Assembly (NCBI GenBank): GCA_949987565.1
Contig: OX465110.1
Location: forward strand, 3,613,678-3,677,677
Reading direction: 5' to 3'
DNA length: 64,000 bases
From: Luidia sarsii
Taxonomy: Eukaryota > Echinodermata > Asteroidea > Paxillosida > Luidiidae
Position numbers and translations under genes: made by a program. Under the pieces are notes generated by a model. It made no database searches. It saw only the letters and a list, made by a program, of their open reading frames with translations, and was not told the DNA's origin. Below are positions 11,946 to 21,900 of this stretch, piece by piece. Positions within the stretch are counted from its first letter, which is position 1. Each line of letters begins with the position of its first letter.

Positions 11946-13335
11946 TCAATACCGGTAGTACATGTTGTTGGAAGCCCTATATTTCATATTACAGTCAACA
12001 AATCGTAGAACTTCTTTGATTACAGTTGTGGCTGGACAGCCCCTTTTCCTTGCGGCTTGCAGCTTCATGTAGTGCCTCTGAAAGGGATGATCTTTCTGCA
12101 AGGAACGAGAAATACAAACATGATATTAAAATCTGAATTCTTTCTTGCCCAGAATTATTGCTGGCACTAGGTAGCCTGGTGGGAAATTGAGTTTTGCAAA
12201 ACAGGAACACAAGTTGTGTGCTCTAGTGGACCACATTTATCTTCTTTTCTCCCCTCAATATTGGCTTTGTCTGGCCTTTTCACGATTAGTTGGCAACTTC
12301 ACCAATAGTCTCACAATTCTACAGCCACTGTAGTTTCCTTAGGGCCTACTCTTTACATTCAGTGAATCTATCCAATCAGAATATGCTTATGCTAACATCA
12401 AGCATAATAACTATACATGTTTTTGTGCAATAAAGGGGAAAAACAGCACACTAATGTGCACATGTCTTACATGTACTTTAATGTGCATTATATGATCCCC
12501 AAGGTGGCAAATATTGGAAACAAATACCAATGCCTTTGCAACATGCAGACACATCATTACTTGTTGGTATGGGATTTTGGAATCTTTTGGGGTCAAGGAA
12601 GACATCTAATATTGGATTCCCCGGGAAGGAGTTCCATAAACATGTACATGTACATGTATGGGCACTGGGTAATGCTTGTCTGCTTGATAATACCTGTGCA
12701 TCAACTGTATCAAACCAGCATCAAATTTCAATGTAGGCCTAATTCAAAAGAAATATTTCAACCTATTTTCCCTGAGTAAATTACACTGTTTCATGCAGCA
12801 GAAAAGGTACTCCTTGAAACAATTAACAGCATTCATGTATGGGAGTGGGACTATTTCATTCAAATAAGCTTTGCATGGTTGGTGAATCAATATAGAAAGG
12901 TTTGCGGTGACACCATGTATCGGGTCTCTTAAAGGAAGAGGTTTGGTTCTGAAAAGAACCTGAGTGGTAACTCAACGTTTCGACCAGTATTCTCTGGCCG
13001 TCATTCTCCTGATGACGGCCAGAGCATACTGGTCGAAACGTCGAGTTACCACTCAGGTTCTTTTCAGAATCAAACCTCTTCCTTTAAGAGACCTGATACA
13101 TGGTGTCACCGCAAACCTTCCTATATTATTTCATTCAACTGAAAAATGCTTATAATTCAATATACATGTAGTTGCTTTTGTCATCATACCGTTGAGCTGT
13201 TGTCTTGTTCTTCTTGAGCCCTTTCCTTTCTTTTGACATGTTTATCCCTTCCAAACATGCAAGTCATCTGAATCCGAAGAGTGGTAACGAATGGCACACC
13301 ATCATTGGAGACAACACCTTCAGCTTCACTGGCAT
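11946..13335 (-). CDS. Partial unnamed gene or remnant, RKRGCPA-motif protein, two exons
   Basis: Two minus-strand exons fit one frame. Exon A (13,335-13,190) follows a TTTGCAG acceptor and ends at ACG|GTATGA. It encodes ASEAEGVVSNDGVPFVTT and a basic KHVKRKERAQEEQ tail. Exon B (from 12,095, after CCTTGCAG) encodes HPFQRHYMKLQAARKRGCPA and then TTVIKEVLRF. It runs to a stop at 11,946-11,948 unless a donor near 11,990 is used. Both junctions are phase 0. I recall xRKxGCPAxIxxxEIxxF patterns in uncharacterised, often multicopy, marine invertebrate proteins with a zinc-binding or transposase-like context, but I cannot name the family. No exon upstream of A is secure. A possible first exon with a good start context (GGAATGGCGG) lies near 14,900. 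A foldback element sits in the intron. The gene may be broken. Confidence 0.4.
12889..13127. mobile_element. Long foldback, Penelope-like repeat dimer with hammerhead-like core
   Basis: About 239 bp of near-perfect palindrome. It starts AATATAGAAAGGTTTGCGG and ends with its complement. Internal words are GGTTCTGAAAAGAACC and GGTCGAAACGTC, the latter typical of Penelope-like terminal repeats. At the centre, CTGATGA (13,009-13,015) is followed by a 7-bp stem (CGGCCAG, loop AGCATA, CTGGTCG, with one G-T pair) and AAACGTC. This resembles a hammerhead ribozyme core, but one base is extra relative to the canonical CUGANGA-stem II-GAAA layout. Related ends recur near 22,465, 23,485, 31,250, 33,940 and 47,920. 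It lies in the intron of the RKRGCPA gene. Confidence 0.75.
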
Positions 13336-13774
13336 CTGCAAACCGGAAGCACTGATGAAAAACGTGGGACAAACCAAACAAAAATCTTCAATCAAAATAC
13401 TAAAATACTAGGCCTAGCTCTTAACAATGTACCAGCGACAAAATTAGGGCCACGAATTGAGGAACATAACTCAAGATGTCGTCTTTCTTATATCAGTCTA
13501 CTCGTGCCAAGTAGCCAACCGAAAGTCTTTTTCTGTTTTTGTTCTTTTTGTAATTTTAAAAAGATCAGTATGCAAGTCGATTAAAAGAATTAATGGTATT
13601 TTTTGCTTGAAAAGCTGTGTAACGGGTAACTACATGTAGCTAGGTCAAATGTTGTAACCAACATATAGTTATTTAATACTAGTATTGAATATTATTAAAT
13701 ATTAAATATTAAAATATTATTAAAACTATACAGGAGTAGAGGTTTACAATGTTGGGGGTGGTGCATGAAATTTG

Positions 13775-13985
13775 AACATTGAAAAATTGGCAAAGAAAAC
13801 TTTGACTGGACCGGGACATGAACCCGAGACCTCTGGAGTCTGGATTAACGTACACCTATCCAGCCCTTAGATGGTGGCCTAAGGGCTGGATAGCTCAGAT
13901 GGAAGAGCACTGGTAAGTGTACGTTAATCCAGATGTCTCGGGTTCATTGTCAGGTCATGTTTGTTTGAACTTAAATTTGAAAATG
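13775..13985. mobile_element. tRNA-derived SINE (family B), inverted pair
   Basis: GGCTGGATAGCTCAGATGG (13,885-13,903) is a tRNA box-A region, and TCGGGTTCATTGTC (~13,938) is a degenerate box B. Just upstream, GGACATGAACCCGAGACCTC and TAACGTACACCTATCCAGCC are the same sequence in the opposite orientation, so two heads face each other. Other copies lie near 17,490-17,675, 24,285-24,485, 41,000-41,150 and 55,500-55,670. Confidence 0.7.
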
Positions 13986-14412
13986 AAAACGAATTGTCCT
14001 AGGTATGAGATGTCTCGGTTCTGAAATATTGGGTACGAATTGTCCCGGGTACGAGATGTCTCTGTTCTTAAATGTTTGGTACAAATTGTCCCGAATATGA
14101 CTATGACTAGTACTAGTAGTAGTAGTACTACTAGTACTACTACTACTACTAGTAGTAGTACTACTACTACTACTAGTAGTAGTACTAGTACTAGTAGTAG
14201 TAGTACTTAGTACTGTAGTGTATAAGTGTAGTAACTAGTAATATCATGGAGGAAGAAATAGAATATTAAGTAGTATTGACTTAAGATGTCTTGGGCCTTA
14301 AATAGTGGGTACGAATTCGGAATTGTTCCGGTTACGAGACCGACTCTTGGGCCTAAAATTTTGGGTACAAATTGTCCCGGGTACGAGATGTCTTGGGTCT
14401 CAAATTTTGTGA
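13986..14412. repeat. Degenerate ~50-bp tandem repeat interrupted by trinucleotide block
   Basis: GGGTACGAATTGTCCCGGGT and ACGAGATGTCTCGG-type units recur about six times between 13,990 and 14,090 and again between 14,282 and 14,412. The gap between them is filled by the palindromic TAC/TAG block and a short unique stretch. The TAC/TAG block therefore probably expanded inside or inserted into this tandem repeat. Confidence 0.7.
14101..14217. repeat. Palindromic TAC/TAG trinucleotide microsatellite
   Basis: Runs of TAG and TAC trinucleotides switch back and forth (ACTAGTAGTAGTACTACTAG), so the tract is self-complementary at many offsets and could form hairpins or cruciforms. A second tract of the same kind lies at 28,713-28,803. 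Confidence 0.9.
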
Positions 14413-14429
14413 ACAAGAGCTTGAAGATA

Positions 14430-15028
14430 AAAAAGGATGACTTGTCAGGGCAAGTTACTCGGACTAAAGCAAAGGCCAACTCAAATGTTTATATATTCAA
14501 ACTAGTTAAAAGCGCTTGGGATAGAGAAGGGGACAAGATTTTGACCCATCTTATAATATTTTTTTACTAGTTATAGTTATACAATAGCTGACGGCCTGAC
14601 ATTGATATCAAAAATAGGCCTAATAAATGAATAATATTATTGATCTAGCCAAATCCTGGCTTAGTTACCTACGTCGTACCGCAGGCTTCAGTCGGATCGG
14701 TCGGGTCTTCACTCACTCAGTGTCGACATCATAAGCGTACCGCTTGGTCTTTTCCACGTTGAACTTCAGAGACGCGGATATCTCGAATGTCTGATAAATA
14801 CAAATAAAACCTCGTCTTGGGTACAAACCCATCGACGAAAATCATGGCTTGGGGTTGTGGAGGAGGTCCACCTGGATGTCCAAGGGTGAGGAGAAGGGTT
14901 GTCTGCCGCCATTCCACAGTCCGACCGGGATGTTGAATGACTGTTTATTCGAGCGACTGTTTATTTTGAAATTTCCGCGGAACATGACGTCATATTGCAT
15001 ATTCATTACTCGTTTTAGTTGACGTCAC
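14430..15028. other. Repeat fragment and unassigned GC-richer stretch
   Basis: GACTTGTCAGGGCAAGTTAC near 14,438 is a diverged end of the 102-bp MITE seen intact at 39,368-39,469. The 14,690-14,940 stretch is CpG-richer than its surroundings. On the minus strand it has an ATG in strong context (GGAATGGCGGCAGAC, ~14,905) opening a short frame with possible donors. This is a possible first exon for the downstream minus-strand gene, but nothing confirms it. A diverged copy of the bracket repeat (ATTGCATATTCATTACTCG) starts near 14,994. Confidence 0.4.
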
Positions 15029-15064
15029 ATCTTGCATATTCATCACTCGTTCTACTGACGGTCC
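15029..15064 (+). repeat. Right arm of the 36-bp perfect inverted repeat
   Basis: Exact reverse complement of 3,003-3,038. It ends in ACTCGTTCTACTGACGGTCC, which shares CTCGTTCTACTGACG with every satellite monomer. A diverged second copy immediately upstream suggests a repeat family, not a unique duplicated locus. Confidence 0.8.
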
Positions 15065-15118
15065 TTGTTATGCTACCTCGACGAGCTGCTCTAAACCAAA
15101 TTCAAAATCGTTACCAAT

Positions 15119-15319
15119 AGAGGGCGCTATTTCTTTCATTTTTCACTCACCGCAAAATTATATCAATAGAGGGCGCTCTGCACAACGTCTCCCAGAATTT
15201 TTTAATACGCTCTGACAACAGAGGGCGCTCTTCTTGCACAAAATTAGTTTCATATTTATTATAGAGGGCGCTATTTAAATATTTCCCTCAATTTCAATAT
15301 TTGAACTATAGAGGGCGCT
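15119..15319 (+). promoter_or_regulatory. Five regularly spaced AGAGGGCGCT motifs (CTCF-core-like)
   Basis: The exact decamer AGAGGGCGCT occurs at 15,119, 15,168, 15,220, 15,263 and 15,310, always on the plus strand and spaced 43-52 bp. The DNA between is unalike, so it is not an ordinary tandem repeat. The word matches the core of the bilaterian CTCF consensus (AGRKGGCRS). Single copies also occur near 2,960, 30,784 and 51,352. The cluster lies just past the probable 3' end of the TIN2-like gene. An insulator role is inference. Confidence 0.5.
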
Positions 15320-15479
15320 ATACACAAAACGGTGGAAAATGTACATTTTTAATTTTATGTACAATAGTACATGTACATTGTACTAGTAAGGAAGAACTCC
15401 AGCTGAGATTGAATAATATATGAAGCTATTAAATTTCTTCTGAATAGACAAACAAACCACTTAATTCTATATTCCATTC

Positions 15480-15485
15480 TTTATT
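15480..15485 (-). terminator. Candidate poly(A) signal of the TIN2-like gene
   Basis: TTTATT on the plus strand reads AATAAA on the minus strand, about 460 nt after the stop codon at 15,947. Other A/T-rich candidates exist (for example 15,255-15,260), so the exact site is uncertain. Confidence 0.35.
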
Positions 15486-15946
15486 TAACAGTTTTCCCGA
15501 CAATATTTTGCCCAAGTTTGAGCAAAGGGATCACATACGTTCTTAAAGCAAACAAGATTAATGTACAGTATTTTCCGAAAAAAATATAATCTGAGATTAC
15601 CAATCTTTTTTTCATGAAAAACGTCATGATCTTTTCACAGATCTTTGCACACAAGGTATAATGATACTTTATGAAAAGGAGAATTTTCTCTCCTAGCACA
15701 ACAAAATTCCTTTGATCAAAAACTGAATAAGTTATTGACATATTGATAATAAATCTATAGATAGGTTTTTAATTCAGATCCTTATGTATGACGTACATAA
15801 ATAACAAATCAATTTGTGATAAAGAGTAATATACAAACATGTTTCAAGCTGCCTACTGATTTAAATGACGAGTCAAACACAATGAAATGGACAGAAATAT
15901 GTCCAGTGAAATAAAAGAATAAATAACTAGTTTGGTGATCTCACGG

Positions 15947-18900
15947 CTAGATTATGCGGCCTCCATTGGTCAAAGCTTTGATGTCAGCTTGCTGAAAGAA
16001 TGGGAAATGAAAAACACAATGCACTGAGGTGAAAATGTTTAATAATAAGAGGAATTTATGAAAATGGTGCAAACTGCTGAACGACTCCAATGACATAAAG
16101 GGCTCGACATTAAGATCCCAGCACCTTTCTCAAAGGACCTTTTAGTAAGGTCCTGCTGAGATCCAAAGGTCTGACCCCAAATTGTCCAGTTGACACGACA
16201 ACATGTAATGCAACTGTCCAAGGCCTGTCTGAATCCAGTCAACCATTAATTCCTCCAAATCCTTCAGGATTCCATTTGTTGGCCTCTCGGCCGGGTGAAG
16301 CATTCTACCAAGAATCAACTGCTCCAAAATAAAGAGGGCCTGACTTGTTGCATCCTAGCAGGACCCTTCTCAAAGGCTCTCCTCCTGCTTACGCCCGGCC
16401 CTCTACATTCTTGAGATTTCACTGAGTGCATTTTGGACAATGAAGTCAGCAAGCAGTTTTCAACAGGTTTGTACATTGCTTTAGTAGGTGTTGTACAGTG
16501 GGACGTCGCTATAACGAACATCCCGGGATCTATGAAAAATTGTATGGTACAGCGGTCGTTCGTTATAGCAGTTGCGATCACATTATTTTGTACACTAATA
16601 TCGGGAGCCAGAGGGTATGTTCATTACAGGTGAAGGTACGGTATATCGGCATTTGTTATAGTGACGTTCCTCTGTATTGAGGAAGTAACTTTTTGCAAGG
16701 CAAGCTATAAATGCAATCTGGTTTTTTTCTTCAGCTAAGACATTTTTTTCTAAGTGCTGAGTGTTCTGAGTGCTTTTGTTTTGGCCTCACAACACACAGC
16801 TACCCATTATTCTCACATCAGCATGCGGGTTTAGCCATGAGTCGCCATGTGCACCATGTACTTCTGTAGGCAGATCCAATCAAGCAACAGCAGCTGTTGG
16901 CTTATTTTGGCCGAACCTCATGAGGCTCACCTTCAGTCTGTGCAGTCTGACAGTGCACTCGGTCATCTGGTAGTTCCTGCTTGTCATCTCGGCAGCGCTG
17001 GTGAGAAACTCCCTGAGTGAGGGGAATCGACGGATTGGACAGTCGTCGGAGACTAGTCTCAGCTGTAGAAGTGGGAGGAAAAAAATCAAATAAACAATTT
17101 TATACGGTGATATGCAAACATGCTGCAAACTGCTCAATACTGATTAAAATGACCAAAAAGCAAATATAAAAAATTAGGAGGGCCTGACGTTTCGATCCTA
17201 GCATGACCTTTCTCACAGGCAGAAGGACCGGATTGAAACGTCAGGTTCTCCTAATTTTTGATGAACAATTTATAATACATAGATAATAAAAGATCAAATA
17301 GTTGCAAACTGCTTTCTGCCTTTGAGAAAGATTCTGCTGGAATTCAAACCTCAGTCCCTCTACACGTGTTTAGATATTACCAGCAGTCACTCCAAAGATG
17401 CATCCACTTTGTGTGATCCCAAAGCTGCAGCTGTAGCCAGGCTTACAAATTGGTTGTGAAAGCGGGGGACGTGATCCCAGGAGATATATATGGCAGTTAA
17501 ATGGTTGAAATGTGTCTGACTGGTGCCCCCACCCTGGCAAAGACTAAAGTTGACTACTTGGGAAGGCCACCGTCTAAGGGCTGGATACCTCAGATGGGAA
17601 GAGTGCTGGTACCCAAAACCAGCGGTCCCAGGGTTCAAATCCCGGGCCAGTCAACGTTTTCTTTGCCATTTTTTCTTCCATTGGTTTAAATAATAGTAAT
17701 ATGAAGAAAAAAAATGGCAAACTACTTACTAAAATCACCAAAAAAGCGAATATCAAAAATTAGGAGGGCCTGACGTTTTGATCCCAGCCGGACCTTTCTC
17801 AAAGGGCAGAATACCTAGAGACTACATAAAAGCCTGACCTCGATGCAGGGCAGACTGCTACTGTCTGAGGTCCAGCCAGAATCCTCCCCTTCAGAGTCCG
17901 GCACCACGGACTCCTCGCTGTCCGAGTCTGAGAGGACCTCGTCCCTGGATGCCTCCGACTGGCTGGAGGCTGCAATGTCCACTATCAAATGACCCCCCCA
18001 AAAAACAACAACGTGCGGTCAATTACATCAAACTCATCATTAACTCACGATCAATCACAAGGCAATGAGCAATGCACAGGAATCGTACCGGGTCTATTGA
18101 GAACCTACGAAGGGTTATCAATCGTAAAGTTGAGTTAAGATGTATCGGAAGGCTTTGTGAAATCCAGCCCAGTCAAGTGGTCGATTTCAGCAAACTCATC
18201 GTAACTTACGATCAAGCGCAAGACGGTGGGCGATGCACAGAACGATTTTCATGGATCCTGGGATGGTTGTTATACACTCTTTCAATAAAATCAGTTGGTA
18301 ATTTCTGACTACAGAAAGCTAATGCTTGTCAACACAGTACTGTGAAAGTACAGAATCTGATATTCAACAATGTCTCTTGACCAGTTGGGGAAGACTTTTT
18401 TTTTGGAGCAGGGAAGAGAATACCAAGGATTCTGTGTGCTGCCAAGTGCTCCGTCGGAAAGCAACCGCTCTGTACTCACCGAGTCTGCTGGTCTCGGGGT
18501 CTTCGCTCAACCGTCTCAGGCGCACCACGGGCGTCTTGGACAGCATGCTGAGAAAAGGCACAGCCTCCTCGGGATCCGTTGGGCACGACACTGGCCGGGG
18601 TGGGTTGGCTCTGGCCGCACTGCCTTCCTGCATCAAAATCCAACACCAGGTTTTTGTTGGAATTTGTTGGATTGGGTACCAATGGCCCAGGGAGACACTG
18701 TTCGGAGTTTGTTGGGTTAGATGACAATGGTCAGTACACTGCCACACACTCCAACACCTGACCAGAAAATGATCAAGAGCTTGTGGGTAAACTCACCCAC
18801 GAAAGCAGTGTCAGTACACTCCCACAAACTCCAACACCTGACCACAGAAATGACCAAGAGCTCGTGGGTAAACAAATCTCACCCATGAAAGCAGTGTAGT

Positions 18901-21900
18901 GCACTGTTACACACTCCAACACCTGACCAGAACATGCCATAGCAGACACATTGTGGCATTTTGTTGGGTTGGGGACAAACCCCCTGTAGTCAAGCAGCAA
19001 TGCATAATACACATCTGTACCCAACCTAACAAAATCCAACACTTGAAGACTGGTGGATTCTGTGAGGTTGGGTACCAATGGGTTCCTAATTTCTGCCCAA
19101 ATGTTGGATTTTGCTGGGTTAGGTATGCTTCCTAGTGAAAGAGCCTAGGGGGTTAGGGTTAATATTCATGCAAATTGTATGGGTTGCACTCAGAGTGAGG
19201 CTATGGACGCTAGACTAATGAAATCTAGATAAATGAAATCTCAGTTTCACAAGTCCACAACTAAGTTGATGAACGAGCGTCCCGCTTGAAGTAAAGTGAT
19301 GGAGGTCCGGGACTACTAAGGATGTCGGACTATGGTCCACTCACAGCCTGCCTGGCCACAGCCTCTGGGGGCTCCTCGGGGGTGGGGCTTGGCGTCCGAC
19401 CCCCGACCTCTGCCTGAACTCCGACCTCCAGGTGGAGTACAGGCGAAGAGCTGCTGCTGGTGATGGTGTCGTCTTGCTCCGCCCTGGGAGGTTCCGTGTC
19501 GGCCACGGGCTGGCTGTCTGATGTCCCATCTCTCACTCCTACACCGTTGTCCCTGTTTCTAATGCATAGGGGGGAGGAATACGCTTACAGCTTTTATAGT
19601 TCAACCTCACACACATTAATTTTGAACTTTGAATAATAGACATTAGCCTCTTTATTAAAGGTAGGGTACGCCATTTGCGAAAGGCAACGATTTGCTTCCA
19701 TTCTTTGTCAAGCTCAATGTTGTAACTCAACGTATACATAAAATAACATACCTGCGTAGATTTCGACTCAATCCAACAACCATGTCATGAGATGAACAGC
19801 GGAAACAACATCAAATACTAACTTTGTTCAGACATAGAGGGTGGTATTTTGAAAAAAAGTAACTCTTTGTTCAGACATAGAGGGTGGTATTTTGAAAAAA
19901 AAGGAACTCTTTGTTCAGACATAGAGGGTGGTATTTTGTAAAAAGGAACTCTTTGTTCAGACATAGAGGGTGGTATTTTGAAAAAAGGAACTCTTTGTTC
20001 AGACATAGAGGGTGGTATTTTGAAGAAAAAAAACTCTTTGTTCAGACATAGAGGGTGGTATTTTGAAAAAAAGGAACTCTTTGTTCAGACATAGAGGGTG
20101 GTATTTTGAAAAAAAAGGAACTCTTTGTTGAGACATAGAGGGTGGTATTTTGAAGAAAAAAAACCTCTTTGTTCAGACATAGAGGGTGGTATTTTGAAAA
20201 AAGGGAACTCTTTGTTCAGACATAGAGGGTGGTATTTTGATAAAAGGAACTCTTTGTTCAGACATAGAGGGTGGTATTTTGAAAAAAAAAAAACTCTTTG
20301 TTCAGACATCTAGGGTGGTATTTTGGAAAAAAAAGAACTCTTTGTTCAGACATCTAGGGTGGTATTTTGAAAAAAAGGAACTCTTTGTTCAGACGATTGC
20401 TCCATGGATCGATCGTTCCATGGAGTGGGGGTAGCATCAAGCAAATGTCCTCTTTACTAAAAAAACAGCAGATTTTTAAGCCCTAAAATTTCAGGTACAT
20501 GTCTGACAGTACATCACAAACTTCCTAATTGAGAAACTAATTTCTCAAAATTAGGAATGTCCATAGTTGGGCACATCGTGTACCCACCCCTTAAAGATTG
20601 AATGAAAAAATGAGTCCATGAGATGGTCAAATCTGTGAGCTTCTGGCTTTGGCAAAACGTTAGTGTTTCTGTGTATCAGCCCGATTGTGTAGCTAGTATT
20701 AATAGTACTCACCTTTGTCTACTGGTGTTAACTGGCTTCAGCCTTGAGACTGGGTACACCTCAATGTCCGAGATGATTGTGTCCTCGAATGAAGGCAGCA
20801 TTGTCAGCTCGGTCATCTCTTCCTCCAGGGCGGTCATGGCTGGCGACCAGCCGATGGCCGCCTTCCTCGGGCCGTGTCCGAGGACCGGCATGCCAGACAG
20901 CAGCGACACGCTGGCGCCGGACTCGTCGCTCGGGCACAGCGACCCGCAGCTGTCGCTGCTGGAGCTGACCCGAAGGCTGCTGACCGGAGACGAGAGGGCC
21001 TCCCAGTCTCCCGCGGCCCGCCCGCCGGCCAACGTCTTCAGGATCTTGGCGAGCCCGCCGGCCTGCGGGTCCCCCGGGTCAACGCCCGCCAGTCCGGCAA
21101 GAGGGCCGCCGCCGTTGCCGAAGGCCGCCTGCCAGCTCCTCCTCTGGCCGGCCTTGCTCTGCCGCCCGGTCTTACTGAGGTAGATCCGGCTGCCGCTCAC
21201 TACCGGCAAGGAGCTCGGCGCTAGCACCAGAGGCACGGAGCCTCCCTCTGATGGAGCGGCGGGCACGGCGGTGGTTTCCCGGGGACGGCCAGGCGCCGCG
21301 CTGACGGGAATCCGCCCACCGTCGGGGGGAGACTCCTGCGGCTGAATAGCAGAGGGTGGGGTGGTGTCGGCCGAGCCTGCCTGCAGGGACGAGGGCGAGT
21401 CGGTCGGGTTCCAGTCCGCTACGTAAGCAGAAGTCTCAGTCGCATGCGTCTCCGGCAGGGGAGAGCTCTCCCACGACGGTGCTACAGTCCGGCGGCTGTT
21501 GTCGTCCAGGGTAGGCGCGGGTATCGGAGAGACCCCTTCATCCGACAAGGCCGTGTTACCAGTGACTGCGGAGTCCACGAAGGGCGCACTGCTGACTGGC
21601 GACTGCTGATTGGAGGGCTCCTGGGGAACGCTGTCCCTCAGATCCTGAGGCCGATCTCGCTGGCCGACGGCGCCGTCTCCTGGAGAGCAAGCAGAAGCGG
21701 CGGAGACTTCCTCCATGGCGCTGGTCGTCGTTGCCGCTGCTGCTGTTACTACTCTGTCACCTGTGCTCCAGCTACCGCGAGCTCCTCCGTTGCTGCTTGG
21801 GCAGTCGGTTTGCGAGGTCTGCCCGGGGCAGTCTGGGGCAACTCGATCGGAACGAGTGCCCGAGGTCGCCCTGGATCCTTCGGGCCTCGCTTCCTCCGCC

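Noticed and set aside
15119..15319. Minisatellite explanation for the AGAGGGCGCT cluster
   Set aside because: The 33-42 bp between motifs do not align with each other, so it is not a simple tandem repeat.
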